DNA from: an uncultured Lachnospiraceae bacterium
Lineage (GTDB): Bacteria; Bacillota; Clostridia; Lachnospirales; Lachnospiraceae
NCBI GenBank assembly: GCA_910579275.1
Contig: CAJTTO010000013.1
Span: forward strand, 14,569-78,568
Direction of reading: 5' to 3'
Length of the DNA: 64,000 bases
The notes under the pieces are model-generated. The model ran no database searches. It worked only from the letters and a program-made list of their open reading frames with translations, and was not told the origin of the DNA. Shown piece after piece: positions 42,401 to 50,506 of the stretch. A program made the position numbers and the translations under genes. Within the stretch, counting starts at the first letter, position 1. Every line of letters starts with the position of its first letter.

Positions 42401-43735
42401 TTAGCAAACGCCCTGCGCGAGCATCGCGTTGACAACCTTTTCAAAGCCTGCGATATTCGCACCTGCCACATAGTTGCCTTCCATGCCGTAGCGTTTTGCC
42501 GCGTCATCAATGTTGTGGTAAATATTTACCATAATGTTCTGTAGCTTCGCATCCACTTCCTCAAAGCTCCAGCTGAGTCTTTCGCTGTTCTGTGACATCT
42601 CCAGTGCAGAAGTTGCCACACCGCCTGCGTTTGCTGCCTTTCCGCCCACAAACCATACACCGTTCTGCTGCAAATACTCTGTCGCATCAATCGTTGTAGG
42701 CATGTTCGCACCCTCACAGACACACTTGCAGCCATTTGCCACAAGCTGCTTTGCATCATCAATCAGAAGCTCGTTCTGTGTTGCACACGGAAGCGCGATA
42801 TCACACTTAATCTGCCATACGCCGCGTCCTTCATGGTATTCTGCGCTTGGCCTTGCTGCCGCGTACTCTGTCAGCCTTGCACGCTTTACTTCCTTCACTT
42901 CCTTAAGCAGCGCGACGTCAATTCCTTCTGAATCATAAATCCATCCTGTCGAGTCAGAACATGTGACAACCTTTGCGCCCATCTGCTGTGCCTTCTGCGT
43001 CGCATAGATTGCAACATTACCGGCACCGGATACGACAACGGTCTTGCCTTCCATCGACTCGCCGTGGCACTTCATCAACTCCTGTGTGAGATAGAGCAGA
43101 CCATAGCCTGTCGCCTCTGTACGCGCGAGAGAACCGCCGTATGTAAGCCCCTTGCCTGTGAGGACACCCTCAAAGGTGCCTTTGATTCTCTTGTATTGTC
43201 CGAACATAAATCCGATCTCTCTTGCACCTGTTCCGATATCGCCTGCCGGAACATCCACATCCGCGCCGATATATTTGGAAAGCTCTGTCATAAAGCTCTG
43301 GCAGAATGCCATAATCTCCCTGTCCGACTTGCCCTTCGGGTCAAAATCAGAACCACCCTTGCCGCCGCCGATCGGAAGGCTTGTGAGGGAATTCTTGAAA
43401 ATCTGCTCAAACCCTAAGAACTTGATAATACCAAGATTTACAGACGGATGCAGACGAAGCCCGCCCTTGTAAGGTCCAATGGCATTGTTGAACTGTACGC
43501 GGAAACCTCTGTTGACCTGTACCTGTCCCTTGTCGTCCACCCATGGCACACGGAACATGAACTGACGGTCAGGCTCTGTGATTCTCTCCAAAATAGCATT
43601 CTTCTTATAAAGTTCCTCATTTGCCTCCACGACAGGTCTGAGTGAATTCAAAACTTCTGTAACAGCCTGAATAAATTCCGGCTCGCTTGCGTTCTTTTTC
43701 TTTACAAGCTCTAACACTTCATCTACATATGACAT
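42401..43735 (-). CDS. gdhA: NADP-type glutamate dehydrogenase
   Basis: A 444-residue hexameric glutamate dehydrogenase that assimilates ammonium into 2-oxoglutarate. Catalytic stretches are QFNNAIGPYKGGLRLHPSVN, LPIGGGKGGSDFDPKGKS (active-site Lys) and DVDVPAGDIGTGAREIGFM; the nucleotide-binding domain has VVSGAGNVAIYATQKA. Its length and N-terminus match the bacterial NADP enzymes. AAGGAGG precedes the ATG and a strong promoter is at 43821-43849. The ammonium transporter-PII fusion at 28678 is a functional neighbour in nitrogen supply. Confidence 0.96.
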   Translation of the reverse strand: MSYVDEVLELVKKKNASEPEFIQAVTEVLNSLRPVVEANEELYKKNAILERITEPDRQFMFRVPWVDDKGQVQVNRGFRVQFNNAIGPYKGGLRLHPSVNLGIIKFLGFEQIFKNSLTSLPIGGGKGGSDFDPKGKSDREIMAFCQSFMTELSKYIGADVDVPAGDIGTGAREIGFMFGQYKRIKGTFEGVLTGKGLTYGGSLARTEATGYGLLYLTQELMKCHGESMEGKTVVVSGAGNVAIYATQKAQQMGAKVVTCSDSTGWIYDSEGIDVALLKEVKEVKRARLTEYAAARPSAEYHEGRGVWQIKCDIALPCATQNELLIDDAKQLVANGCKCVCEGANMPTTIDATEYLQQNGVWFVGGKAANAGGVATSALEMSQNSERLSWSFEEVDAKLQNIMVNIYHNIDDAAKRYGMEGNYVAGANIAGFEKVVNAMLAQGVC

Positions 43736-43820
43736 TTTTTAATCCTCCTTGGTTTATAAAAATGAATATTATAAAAATTTGTCCGTTTCAACACTGTAAT
43801 GCGCTAAACTTAACGAATTC

Positions 43821-43849
43821 ATTATAATTTAATTTTTTTTGCAAGACAA
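43821..43849 (-). promoter_or_regulatory. Promoter of gdhA
   Basis: On the minus strand TTGTCT (43844-43849), a 17-base A/T-rich spacer and a perfect TATAAT (43821-43826). The leader is about 80 bases. Confidence 0.7.
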
Positions 43850-43956
43850 CAAAAATATGCTATAACAGTGAATTTTGTGCATTTTACTAAAATTTATTGT
43901 AATAATTCACAGTTTTCAGTCTTATTTTACGCACAAAATGTGCGGCATACTGCCCA

Positions 43957-45744
43957 TCACTCCTTCGCCGCTTTCCCCGGAAGTTCGTATCGTTTCAGAT
44001 GCGCCTGCAGCATCGTGTCAAACGCGCTGCCCGCCCCCTTGTCCAGATTGTCGACATACTCATGTGCATGCGTGTCGTCCTCGTGCATCTGCATCACGTT
44101 GATTGCCAGATTGGAGCAATGATCCGCTATCCGCTCGTAATTGTTTGTGATATCCGACAGCACAAATCCCATCTCGGCAGTACACTTCCCTTTCCTTAGA
44201 CGTTTCATGTGGCGTTTTTTCATCTCTTTCTGAAGAATGTCTATCGCCTCCTCAAACGGCTCTATGGATTTCGCAGCCTCCGCATCATCCATTTCAAATA
44301 CGTGCACGGATGTCTCGACAATATCCCTGACCGCCTGCGAAAATACTTTCAGTTCTTCCGCGGCCTTCTCCGAAAAGTGCTGCTCCTTCTTATTCATCAC
44401 GCTGGCGCAGTGCACCAGATTCATTGCGTGATCCGATATGCGCTCCAAATCACCCACGCTGTGCAGAAGCATGTTTAATTTTCTGGAATCCGGCTCACTT
44501 AAGTTTCTGCTCGAAAGCTTCACCAGATATCCGCTAATCTCGTCGTCATAGCGATCCACAAGATTTTCCATCTGCTCCACATCCCCTGCGCTTTTCTTGT
44601 CATACACAAACAGGTTATAGGTTGCCGTATTCAGGGATTCCTTTGTCAGTTCCGCCATTTTGAGCACATAGGAATTCACCTGTTCCAAGGCAAAGGACGG
44701 CGTGTTCAAGAAACGCTCATCCATCTTCGCAAACAGCTCGTTTTCCCTTGCCTGCCGTTCTTCCTCCTCGTCAGGCTTGATGATAATAAGCGACAGCCGC
44801 TCCAGCAAATTTGCAAACGGAAGCAGAACCAGCGTCGCAAGCACGTTAAATCCCGTGTGCACCAACGCGATTCCGGCACTGTCCGCTGCCTCCTCCATAA
44901 AGTCAAAACGCAGGAACGCATTGAGCGAATAAAACGCTGCCATGAAGATGACCGTTCCGATGACATTGAACAGAAGATGAACAATCGACGCACGCCGCGC
45001 ATTCTTGCTTGCACCGACGCCGGACATCATCGCAGTGGCACAGGTGCCGATATTTTGTCCAAGAATAATGGGAACCGCCGCCGCATAGCTGATGCCGCCG
45101 CCCATACACAGCGCCTGTAAAATGCCGACAGACGCCGACGAGGACTGAATCACCGCAGTCACAAGCGCACCCACGAGCAAACCGAGAATCGGGTTGGTGA
45201 ACATAGTAAACATTCCCGTAAACCACGGCACCCCGCTCAGCGGCTTCATTGCGGAGGACATCGTATCCATTCCGGTCATCAGAATGGCAAAGCCGACCAG
45301 TATCGCGCCAAGGTCACGCTTTCTGCCATTTTTCAGAAACATAATAAAAATGACACCGATTACAGCAAGCACAGGCGAAAACGAAGTCGGCTTGACAAGC
45401 TGCAGGAAGAAATTGTCCCCCTCAATTCCCGTTAGGCTCAAAAGCCATGAAGTAATTGTCGTTCCGACATTGGCGCCCATGATAATTCCGATTGCCTGAG
45501 ACAATTTCATAATTCCCGAATTTACGAAACCGACAACCATGACTGTGGTCGCCGACGAGGACTGAATGACCGCTGTCACCCCAGCCCCCAGAAGAACTGC
45601 CTTGAGCCTGTTGTTTGTCAGGTTCTCCAAAACGCGTTCGAGACGTCCGCCGGAAAGTTTTTCAAGCCCCTCGCTGAGCAGGTGCATTCCATACAAAAAC
45701 AATGCCAGACCGCCTATCATCGTCAACAAATCAAAAAAATCCAT
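43957..45744 (-). CDS. Na+/phosphate cotransporter with PhoU-like tail
   Basis: A 595-residue membrane protein with the duplicated Na/Pi-cotransporter core; each half carries the QSSSA motif (VIQSSSATTVMVVGF near 60 and VIQSSSASVGILQAL near 185). Membrane segments end near residue 315. The C-terminal 240 residues are helical and PhoU-like (LHSVGDLERISDHAMNL, ITNNYERIADHCSNLAIN). It should import or balance phosphate with sodium. AGGGAGG precedes the ATG. It is probably transcribed alone or with the GGDEF gene upstream (72 bases). Confidence 0.92.
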   Translation of the reverse strand: MDFFDLLTMIGGLALFLYGMHLLSEGLEKLSGGRLERVLENLTNNRLKAVLLGAGVTAVIQSSSATTVMVVGFVNSGIMKLSQAIGIIMGANVGTTITSWLLSLTGIEGDNFFLQLVKPTSFSPVLAVIGVIFIMFLKNGRKRDLGAILVGFAILMTGMDTMSSAMKPLSGVPWFTGMFTMFTNPILGLLVGALVTAVIQSSSASVGILQALCMGGGISYAAAVPIILGQNIGTCATAMMSGVGASKNARRASIVHLLFNVIGTVIFMAAFYSLNAFLRFDFMEEAADSAGIALVHTGFNVLATLVLLPFANLLERLSLIIIKPDEEEERQARENELFAKMDERFLNTPSFALEQVNSYVLKMAELTKESLNTATYNLFVYDKKSAGDVEQMENLVDRYDDEISGYLVKLSSRNLSEPDSRKLNMLLHSVGDLERISDHAMNLVHCASVMNKKEQHFSEKAAEELKVFSQAVRDIVETSVHVFEMDDAEAAKSIEPFEEAIDILQKEMKKRHMKRLRKGKCTAEMGFVLSDITNNYERIADHCSNLAINVMQMHEDDTHAHEYVDNLDKGAGSAFDTMLQAHLKRYELPGKAAKE

Positions 45745-45816
45745 ACATTCCTCCCTATCGTTCCTTTACTGATTTATTTCATGCTTTTATTCAGTTTCAT
45801 GCACAAATAACATACG

Positions 45817-47523
45817 TTATCTATATCGTTTCCTTGTCTGGTAGAGGTTTTCCTTATACGCATACATCCGGCGGTCAGCCTCTGTCAACCCCAGACGCAC
45901 TGATTTCCCCTCCGCGTATTCCGCCCTGACAATTCCGTAGGATATTCCAATCGGATAATTGTATTTCTCCTCCTCCGACAGAAGTTTCTGGTTGATAAGC
46001 TCCATTTCACGCTCCATCTCGTCCGGAAACCTGTCATAACACAGCACACAGTATTCATCCCCGCCCAGACGGTATGCACTGTCCTTTTTTCCCTTATTCT
46101 TATCATGCCCTTTTTTTGCAAGCTCTTTCAAATATATTCCGATCTGTTTCAAAGCCTCATCACCCAAGTGATGGCCTAGGTTGTCATTGATATACTTCAG
46201 ACCGTTCATGTCCCCATACACGATTGTAACCGAATCCTTGTCCCTGTCTATGGCGTCTAAGTCCTCATCCAGCCCGCGCCGATTCCGCAGGGAAGTCAGG
46301 TTGTCCGTATACGCCATTTTCTCATAGGTACGCCGCTCAATGTTTGCCTCGTGAATGCCCAGTGCCTTCTTCGCAGAGACAATTCCTGCGCATATCAGCA
46401 GTGTGACCAGCTCCAGTCTTGTGAAAAAGCCATTTCCAAAGAAATCCCAGATATAAAAATCCATCATGTCACAAAAACAGCACAGTGCAAGCACAAAATA
46501 CATCCCTATGCCAAGACGCCTTGCCCATCCTCTGGATTGATCCATGTTTTTGAGAAAGGATGTCAAAAATATGACACCGTTTACCACAATAAGAACATGC
46601 ATCGCCGGAAGCATCTCGAAAAAATCAACCATATTCAGCAGCTGCAGCAAGACCATCACAAATATGACAGCACAGTTCATGTTCATCAATCTTCGGTACA
46701 TCCGGCTGTCTGGTATAATCCCAAGCAAGTGGAACGCCATCACGACACTTGGCAGAAACAGGGCAAACGTGACAAAGCTCAAAATCTGCATGGCATATGC
46801 ATTGATGAAAAACAGCTGCCATGTCCTTGCCTCGGTAAAGCTCCACACGGATATAATCAAAAACGCCATTCCCAGACTTGATACCTTGCCAGCCGCACCC
46901 CACTTTACAAACAGCGGCGAAAGGAACACAAGCGCCGTACCAATAATCAGCGGAATCACTGTCATCAGCAGCATCGCAAGTCCATTGAACAAGATGTACG
47001 ACAGCAGCTCTGCCTTGGTGCCGCTGACGATACTACGCCACCGACCGGAATATTTTTCATACGGGCACATGGTGTCAATCGCTATCGTGTCCCCCGCGTG
47101 CAGCTGACCCAGCTCGATAAGCTGCCAGCCACTGCCCGGCGTCTTTCCGAACGGAATCTGTTTCGCATCCCCGAACCGGTAAACCTCCGCACCGTTGACA
47201 GACGCATGGACGAATGTGTGATCCGTGCGAAACATCAGGTACGCCGGTGATGCAAAAATCTCGTCAATCTCCTCTTGCGTCACCGTGCGGCTTATGCGCA
47301 TATATTCGCCGGAAGGCACATCATAGTCCCCGGGAATCCGCAAGTTTTGACCATCCGAGTCACACCAGCCGTCGTTCAGCTGCCTGACATCGTACCCCGT
47401 AAAAATATTATTACCATAATACTTATTCGTCTGCAGCCCTGCCACAAGCCATACCACAAGCGAAAACGCCACTAGAACATAAAATACGACCATATAGAAA
47501 GGTACCTTTTTCTCTTTTTTCAT
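45817..47523 (-). CDS. Membrane-bound GGDEF protein (probable diguanylate cyclase)
   Basis: A 568-residue protein. One N-terminal membrane segment (about 8-30) is followed by an extracellular beta-rich domain (to about 175), then about seven membrane segments (to about 390), the 7TM-DISM-like arrangement, and a GGDEF domain: YTDNLTSLRNRRGLDEDL, YGDMNGLKYINDNLGHHLGDEAL and YRLGGDEYCVL. The signature reads GGDEY rather than GGDEF, a variant often still active. No RxxD inhibition site precedes it. GGAG stands 6 bases before the ATG at 47523. It would make cyclic di-GMP in response to an external signal. Confidence 0.87.
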   Translation of the reverse strand: MKKEKKVPFYMVVFYVLVAFSLVVWLVAGLQTNKYYGNNIFTGYDVRQLNDGWCDSDGQNLRIPGDYDVPSGEYMRISRTVTQEEIDEIFASPAYLMFRTDHTFVHASVNGAEVYRFGDAKQIPFGKTPGSGWQLIELGQLHAGDTIAIDTMCPYEKYSGRWRSIVSGTKAELLSYILFNGLAMLLMTVIPLIIGTALVFLSPLFVKWGAAGKVSSLGMAFLIISVWSFTEARTWQLFFINAYAMQILSFVTFALFLPSVVMAFHLLGIIPDSRMYRRLMNMNCAVIFVMVLLQLLNMVDFFEMLPAMHVLIVVNGVIFLTSFLKNMDQSRGWARRLGIGMYFVLALCCFCDMMDFYIWDFFGNGFFTRLELVTLLICAGIVSAKKALGIHEANIERRTYEKMAYTDNLTSLRNRRGLDEDLDAIDRDKDSVTIVYGDMNGLKYINDNLGHHLGDEALKQIGIYLKELAKKGHDKNKGKKDSAYRLGGDEYCVLCYDRFPDEMEREMELINQKLLSEEEKYNYPIGISYGIVRAEYAEGKSVRLGLTEADRRMYAYKENLYQTRKRYR

Positions 47524-47925
47524 ATGCATCTCCTATGCGGCTGCCGTTCACCCTGTTCCGGCAGCCCTATGCTTCTTCCCACGTCTGTAATTTATTGTTC
47601 CTTTAACAAAAGTATTGAATGAACACACACTGCACTTTTATTATAATACATTTGTCCTGCTTTGATAAGGTTCTAATAAAAAATAGGTAATATATCGGCA
47701 ATTTCGCCACATTTCATATATTTTTCGTGTATATGTTCAACATTTTTACATCGGGGGATAAGCGTAAATCCACTAAGCTCACATTCAATTTCTTCCTTAT
47801 AATTTATGAAAATATTGTAAACTCATATGTATATAACCATTGATTGTGTTATAATGTTTTTCAGAGTGCATCCGTAGACTGCTCTGCTTTCATAAAAACA
47901 ACACAGATGGAGGTAATATACCAAA
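47524..47925. other. Divergent spacer, GGDEF gene / terD cluster
   Basis: 402 AT-rich bases with no gene. A plus-strand extended -10 (TGTTATAAT, TATAAT at 47850-47855) lies 70 bases before the TerD gene. Minus-strand promoter-like words are near 47638 (TATAAT) for the GGDEF gene. Confidence 0.5.
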
Positions 47926-48807
47926 GTGATAACCGTTAAAACAAAATCAAGCGGCGCCATGAACCGCAACTCGATTCTGTCGCTCAATGTGCCCAACCCG
48001 CAGAGTGTAAAAAACAAAAACACGATCGCGACAGTCATGAACAACCAATCCGGCGGAAACCACATGGCAGCGGCGCCTGCGTATACAAACATCGCACAGC
48101 AGCGCCCACAAAGCAGTCCCGCTCCAAGTCAAGGCAGATCCATTCCGCCAAGACAGCAGCCACAAAACCGTCCGCCGCAAAATTGTCAGCCCGCCCTGAC
48201 TGCCGGACAGCAAAACACGCAGGGTACGGCCTCGGCTCCTGTCGCAAAACCGATTCCCGCACTGGAAAACAAGGTGCAGAAGGGACAGAAAATTCCGCTG
48301 TCGTCAGGCGCCATTGCCGCTGTCGATGCCTGTTTTGGATGGAATGTCACTGACTCCAGATGTGATGTGGACGTGTCCGCATTCCTCCTCGGTGCCGACG
48401 GAAAGGTCATTGGTGACAGCTGGTTTGTATTTTACGGGCAGGTGTTAAGCCCTGACCAGAGCACGAAATTTGTGCAGGGAGGCGGTGCCGACCGCGAGCG
48501 GATTCAGATTGATTTCGGAAAATTAGACCCGCGGGTGAAGAAAATTGTGTTTGTCCTAACCATCAATGACGCGCTGCAAAACAGGCTTCATTTCGGGATG
48601 CTCAAGGATGCCTACGTGCGCATCATGGACAAATCGGGAAAGGAATGCGTCAGTTTCCTGATGACAGAATATTACAACAACGTTATCTCGATGATGATTG
48701 GTGAGGTGTACCAGCACAACGGCACATGGAAATTTAATGCGGTTGGAAATGGTGTTGCAAAGGATCTTGCCGGATTATGCGCCTTATATGGCGTACAGGT
48801 TGTGTGA
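47926..48807 (+). CDS. TerD-family protein with Pro/Gln-rich N-terminal extension
   Basis: A 293-residue protein. Residues 1 to about 115 are low-complexity (many Pro, Gln, Asn, Ala and Ser). The TerD domain runs from about 118 (KVQKGQKIPLSSG...ACFGWNV) to the end (GEVYQHNGTWKFNAVGNGVAKDLAGLCALYGVQVV). The usual acidic calcium loop GDNLTGxGDGDDEQI is replaced by QGGGADRERIQIDF, so calcium binding may be weakened. The GTG at 47926 is chosen because TGGAGG precedes it by 11 bases; an ATG at 47959 is possible. It is divergent from the GGDEF gene and followed by AIM24. Confidence 0.83.
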   Translation: MITVKTKSSGAMNRNSILSLNVPNPQSVKNKNTIATVMNNQSGGNHMAAAPAYTNIAQQRPQSSPAPSQGRSIPPRQQPQNRPPQNCQPALTAGQQNTQGTASAPVAKPIPALENKVQKGQKIPLSSGAIAAVDACFGWNVTDSRCDVDVSAFLLGADGKVIGDSWFVFYGQVLSPDQSTKFVQGGGADRERIQIDFGKLDPRVKKIVFVLTINDALQNRLHFGMLKDAYVRIMDKSGKECVSFLMTEYYNNVISMMIGEVYQHNGTWKFNAVGNGVAKDLAGLCALYGVQVV

Positions 48808-48857
48808 GCGGAAAAGAACCAGCGTACAAGTGTATTTAAAAAAAGGAGTATACATAT

Positions 48858-49589
48858 ATGTTAACATTTGAAGTAATTAACGAACTGACCTTAAAAGTTA
48901 CCTGCCGGGGAAACGATGTACTGTTCACGAAAGCCGGGGCTTTTATCTGCGGGGAAAATAATGGCTATAAGAATTATAAATTCGAAAAACTGCTGCTTGG
49001 TCCTCAGGAAAATGCAGGGCAGGCGCTGCTCGGTTCCCTGATTCGGCGCGTGACCGGAGAAAATCTGCCGCTCATGAAGGTTATGATGAACGGCGACAGC
49101 ATCACCTACTATGCGAATCACGCACAGCATGTTGTCGTGTACCAGCTGCAGCAGGGTGAGATGCTCTCCATTGAGTCCGAAAATATTCTTGCCTTCACGC
49201 CGGACTGCAAATATGATGTGCGCTTTATCGGATGCGGCGTCATCTCGCAGAAAGGGCTAGCCACCTCAACACTGACCGGCATGGGACCAAACGCCTATGT
49301 TGCCATTCTGGTAGACGGAAACCCGATTGTACTGAGCAATATCCAGACAGGCACAACGCTTGCTGTCGACCCTGACGCAGTCGTGTGCTGGATGGGCGCA
49401 GGTCCCTGCGACCCCGACATCAAGATGGATGTAAACTGGAAGACCTTTATCGGACAAAGCTCCGGAGAATCCTACAGCTTTGAATGGGGCGGACATCAGC
49501 CTGTCACAGTCATTATCCAGCCAAGTGAGCGCATGAGCGGTGTCAGCCTCGGCATGGACGGCGGACGCCTTGGACACCGTCCTAATTAA
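48858..49589 (+). CDS. AIM24-family protein
   Basis: A 243-residue protein of the AIM24 (TerB-associated) beta-sandwich family. Stretches such as FTKAGAFICGENNGYKNYKFEK, LSIESENILAFTPDCKYDVRFIGCG and the GQSSGESYSFEWGGHQPVTVIIQPSER ending are typical. Function is unknown in bacteria, but these proteins often stand beside TerD/TelA genes in stress clusters. AAAGGAG precedes the ATG at a distance of 9. It is 50 bases after the TerD gene and presumably cotranscribed. It converges with the HAD gene with no visible terminator between. Confidence 0.88.
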   Translation: MLTFEVINELTLKVTCRGNDVLFTKAGAFICGENNGYKNYKFEKLLLGPQENAGQALLGSLIRRVTGENLPLMKVMMNGDSITYYANHAQHVVVYQLQQGEMLSIESENILAFTPDCKYDVRFIGCGVISQKGLATSTLTGMGPNAYVAILVDGNPIVLSNIQTGTTLAVDPDAVVCWMGAGPCDPDIKMDVNWKTFIGQSSGESYSFEWGGHQPVTVIIQPSERMSGVSLGMDGGRLGHRPN

Positions 49590-49610
49590 AAAGCATTCCG
49601 TACATCATGC

Positions 49611-50390
49611 CTATTGCCATTGTCTGCCGGCAGAAACCTGAAGCACTGCCGCAAGCGCGGCTTCAGAAAACAGTTTTTCTTCTGGCGGACAGTTTACTTT
49701 ATCAGAAAAATGAACTTTCTGCGCAAGTTCCGGTGCCGCAATCCCATAGTCCGCAGCTTCCAGCATGGAAATATCAAATGCACTGTCCCCTGCTGCAACT
49801 GCGAAGTCCGCGCCCGCATATTTTCTGAACCTCTCAACAGCCGTCCCCTTGCTCAATGCCTTTGGAACGGCATACACTTTCACACCATTGTGAAATACGT
49901 CAACCACATTCACATCAATGCTTTTTTGCAAATCCTTGACCACCATTTCCGGCTCCTCACATTTGGTAAACACAAAAAGATCCCTGATAAACCGTAATTC
50001 AAACGTCCTTCTTTTTTCTTTCTCGAGAAATGCCAATGCCCTGTCCAGCATTTGTCTGCTTCCCCTTATCCGCTCCAGCGATTCCAGATACCAGTCATTG
50101 TCCTCATTTCCATCAACCAGGAGCACACCGCCATTACAGACAAGCGCATACCGCAGCGCCCCCACGCCTAAGTCAATCCGTTGATACTGTTCCACTGTCC
50201 GCGTCGTCGTCGGCACCACAAGCACCTGCTCTTTCCGCATCCTGATTTGCTGCAAAAGCTGTAATGTCCTCGGTGTGATAAAGGAAATTTCCCGCCCCTG
50301 ATAAATCTCCGCGCAGATTTTGTCCTGTCCGATATCATGCCTATAGGAATAAATTAGTGTATTGTCCAAGTCTGTATGAAATACAATCAT
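49611..50390 (-). CDS. HAD-family phosphatase of the Ter cluster
   Basis: A 259-residue haloacid-dehalogenase phosphatase of the sucrose-phosphatase/Cof type. Motif I is FHTDLDNTLIY (two Asp), motif II is VPTTTRT, motif III Lys is in LSKGTAVERF and motif IV is AGDSAFDISML. HAD enzymes are part of the Ter biosynthetic module, where a nucleoside-like product is proposed. The start at 50390 (MIVFHTD) has GGAGGG 8 bases upstream. It is the last minus-strand gene of the cluster and is separated from the ATPase by a terminator. Confidence 0.85.
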   Translation of the reverse strand: MIVFHTDLDNTLIYSYRHDIGQDKICAEIYQGREISFITPRTLQLLQQIRMRKEQVLVVPTTTRTVEQYQRIDLGVGALRYALVCNGGVLLVDGNEDNDWYLESLERIRGSRQMLDRALAFLEKEKRRTFELRFIRDLFVFTKCEEPEMVVKDLQKSIDVNVVDVFHNGVKVYAVPKALSKGTAVERFRKYAGADFAVAAGDSAFDISMLEAADYGIAAPELAQKVHFSDKVNCPPEEKLFSEAALAAVLQVSAGRQWQ

Positions 50391-50441
50391 CCCTGCCGCC
50401 CTCCAATTAAAAATTCGTTTTCCTTTTATGTCCATGCGCAT

Positions 50442-50483
50442 AAAAAGAAGTGCCGTCCACCAACGTATCTTGCACTTCTTTTT
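50442..50483. terminator. Intrinsic terminator between the Ca2+-ATPase and HAD genes
   Basis: AAAAAGAAGTGC pairs perfectly with GCACTTCTTTTT around an 18-base loop, with A/T-runs on both sides. Confidence 0.8.
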
Positions 50484-50506
50484 TCACATACAGTACTACC
50501 TGTTTC

